A stretch of 64,000 bases of DNA from Sphingomonas dokdonensis (lineage in GTDB: Bacteria; Pseudomonadota; Alphaproteobacteria; Sphingomonadales; Sphingomonadaceae): NCBI RefSeq assembly GCF_002197685.1, contig NZ_NBBI01000004.1:62001-126000 (forward strand), read 5' to 3'. Shown one piece after another: positions 63,368-64,000 of this stretch. The notes under the pieces were generated by a model. The model saw only the letters and a program-made list of their open reading frames with translations. It did not search any database and was not told where the DNA came from. The translations under genes were made by a program, and so were the position numbers. Positions within the stretch are counted from its first letter, which is position 1, and each line of letters starts with the position of its first letter.

Positions 63368-64000
63368 TCACTTCTTGTACGTCACCTTCTTTACGCCCGC
63401 GATGATCTTGTCGGACGAGATCAGCGCCAGCTTTTCGAGGTTCGCCGCGTAAGGCAGCGGCACGTCCTCGTTGCACACGCGGATCACCGGCGCGTCCAGG
63501 TCGTCGAAGCCCTCTTCCATGCAGATCGTCACGATCTCGCTGGCGATCGAACAGGTTGGCCAACCTTCCTCGGCCACCACCATGCGGTTGGTCTTGGCGA
63601 GGCTCTTGAGCACCGTTTCCTTGTCGAGCGGGCGCAGCGTGCGCAGGTCGATCACCTCCGCGTCGATGCCTTCCTCGGCCAGCTTATCGGCGGCTTCTAG
63701 CGCCAGGCCGACCCCGATCGAATAGCTGACGATCGTCACGTCCTTACCCTCGCGCATGACGCGCGCCTTGCCGATCGGCAGCACCCAATCGTCGAGCTTG
63801 GGTACCTCGAAAGAGCGGCCGTAAAGCAGCTCGTTCTCGAGGAACACGACCGGATCCTCGGTGCGGATCGCGGCCTTCAGCAGCCCCTTCGCGTCCGCCG
63901 CATCATAGGGCGCGATCACGATCAGGCCGGGCACGCTGGCATACCACGGGCCGTAGTTCTGCGAGTGCTGCGCGCCCACGCGGCTCGCCGCGCCGTTTGG
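63368..64000 (-). CDS. pdhB: Pyruvate dehydrogenase E1 beta subunit, 5' end off the window
   Basis: C-terminal 210 codons of the E1 beta subunit, which decarboxylates pyruvate in the pyruvate dehydrogenase complex with E1 alpha. The frame is open to the right edge, where it reads [20 protein letters not shown], the E1 beta active-site region with the conserved His. [15 protein letters not shown] and [31 protein letters not shown] are also typical of PdhB. The start, the possible N-terminal lipoyl domain and the pdhA neighbour lie outside. It converges on the Tad genes. Confidence 0.94.
   Translation of the reverse strand, partial: PNGAASRVGAQHSQNYGPWYASVPGLIVIAPYDAADAKGLLKAAIRTEDPVVFLENELLYGRSFEVPKLDDWVLPIGKARVMREGKDVTIVSYSIGVGLALEAADKLAEEGIDAEVIDLRTLRPLDKETVLKSLAKTNRMVVAEEGWPTCSIASEIVTICMEEGFDDLDAPVIRVCNEDVPLPYAANLEKLALISSDKIIAGVKKVTYKK

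Overview
The window reads as a chromosomal segment of a GC-rich alphaproteobacterium of the order Sphingomonadales, most probably Sphingomonas or a close relative. This rests on recognised protein families and gene order: two large TonB-dependent receptors, the ilvB-ilvN-ilvC then leuA cluster, comF-grxC-nitrilase-DUF1178, an NDUFAF5-like methyltransferase beside comF, frequent GTG and TTG starts, and two kinds of intergenic inverted repeat that I associate with sphingomonads. No database search was possible. I see no plasmid, prophage, insertion sequence or CRISPR signature.

Layout. 1-4.2 kb: 3' part of glutamine-dependent nadE, a MASE1-PAS-GGDEF cyclase, a hotdog thioesterase. 4.2-7.5 kb (minus): a lacI-GH144-SDR carbohydrate locus with a palindromic operator candidate. 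7.6-9.4 kb: serB and miaA, divergent with overlapping 5' ends. 9.5-16.9 kb: branched-chain amino acid genes ilvB, ilvN, ilvC and leuA, with a TonB-like protein, a YceI protein and a BLUF photoreceptor inserted; leuA is preceded by a Leu-rich leader peptide and a long hairpin. 16.9-18.7 kb (minus): pterin operon folE, pteridine-reductase-like SDR, folB. 18.9-31 kb: TonB receptor, formylglutathione hydrolase, tRNA-Arg, comF operon, methyltransferase, MerC-like protein, heme A synthase, sulfite-oxidase-like enzyme, second TonB receptor. 31-35 kb: rplM-rpsI, a periplasmic aspartic protease, modABC. 35-43.9 kb: paired acyl-CoA dehydrogenases plus enoyl-CoA hydratase, DUF924, mtaB-ftsY-yciB, padR, rarA. 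44-51.6 kb: YdeP-type molybdoenzyme, serine hydrolase, YjbR protein, an unrecognised RNase H-like protein, tRNA-Thr, recG, sdhE. 51.7-59.3 kb: mfd, a second GGDEF protein, a methyltransferase, trmFO, an EF-hand protein. 59.3-64 kb: an NDUFAF6-like protein, three Tad pilus-type proteins (one with a clearly lower-GC central block), and the 3' end of pdhB.

How the parts connect. Branched-chain amino acid synthesis is the largest coherent pathway, with probable leucine attenuation ahead of leuA. modABC would supply molybdate to the two molybdoenzymes at 27.8 and 44.0 kb. Respiratory maturation recurs: ctaA (heme A), sdhE (flavinylation of succinate dehydrogenase), and homologues of the complex I assembly factors NDUFAF5 and NDUFAF6. 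mtaB, miaA and trmFO all modify tRNA.

I found no clearly new multi-gene system. The strongest non-routine signals are the leuA leader (15.06-15.15 kb), the lower-GC block inside the TadG-type gene (60.8-61.8 kb), the LacI and PadR operator candidates, and several divergent pairs whose start codons overlap. There is no stretch over 300 bases without a gene; the longest gaps (about 220-250 bases) are the leuA leader, the folE/TonB-receptor divergent region and the GGDEF/methyltransferase divergent region (56269-56469), where I see nothing specific.
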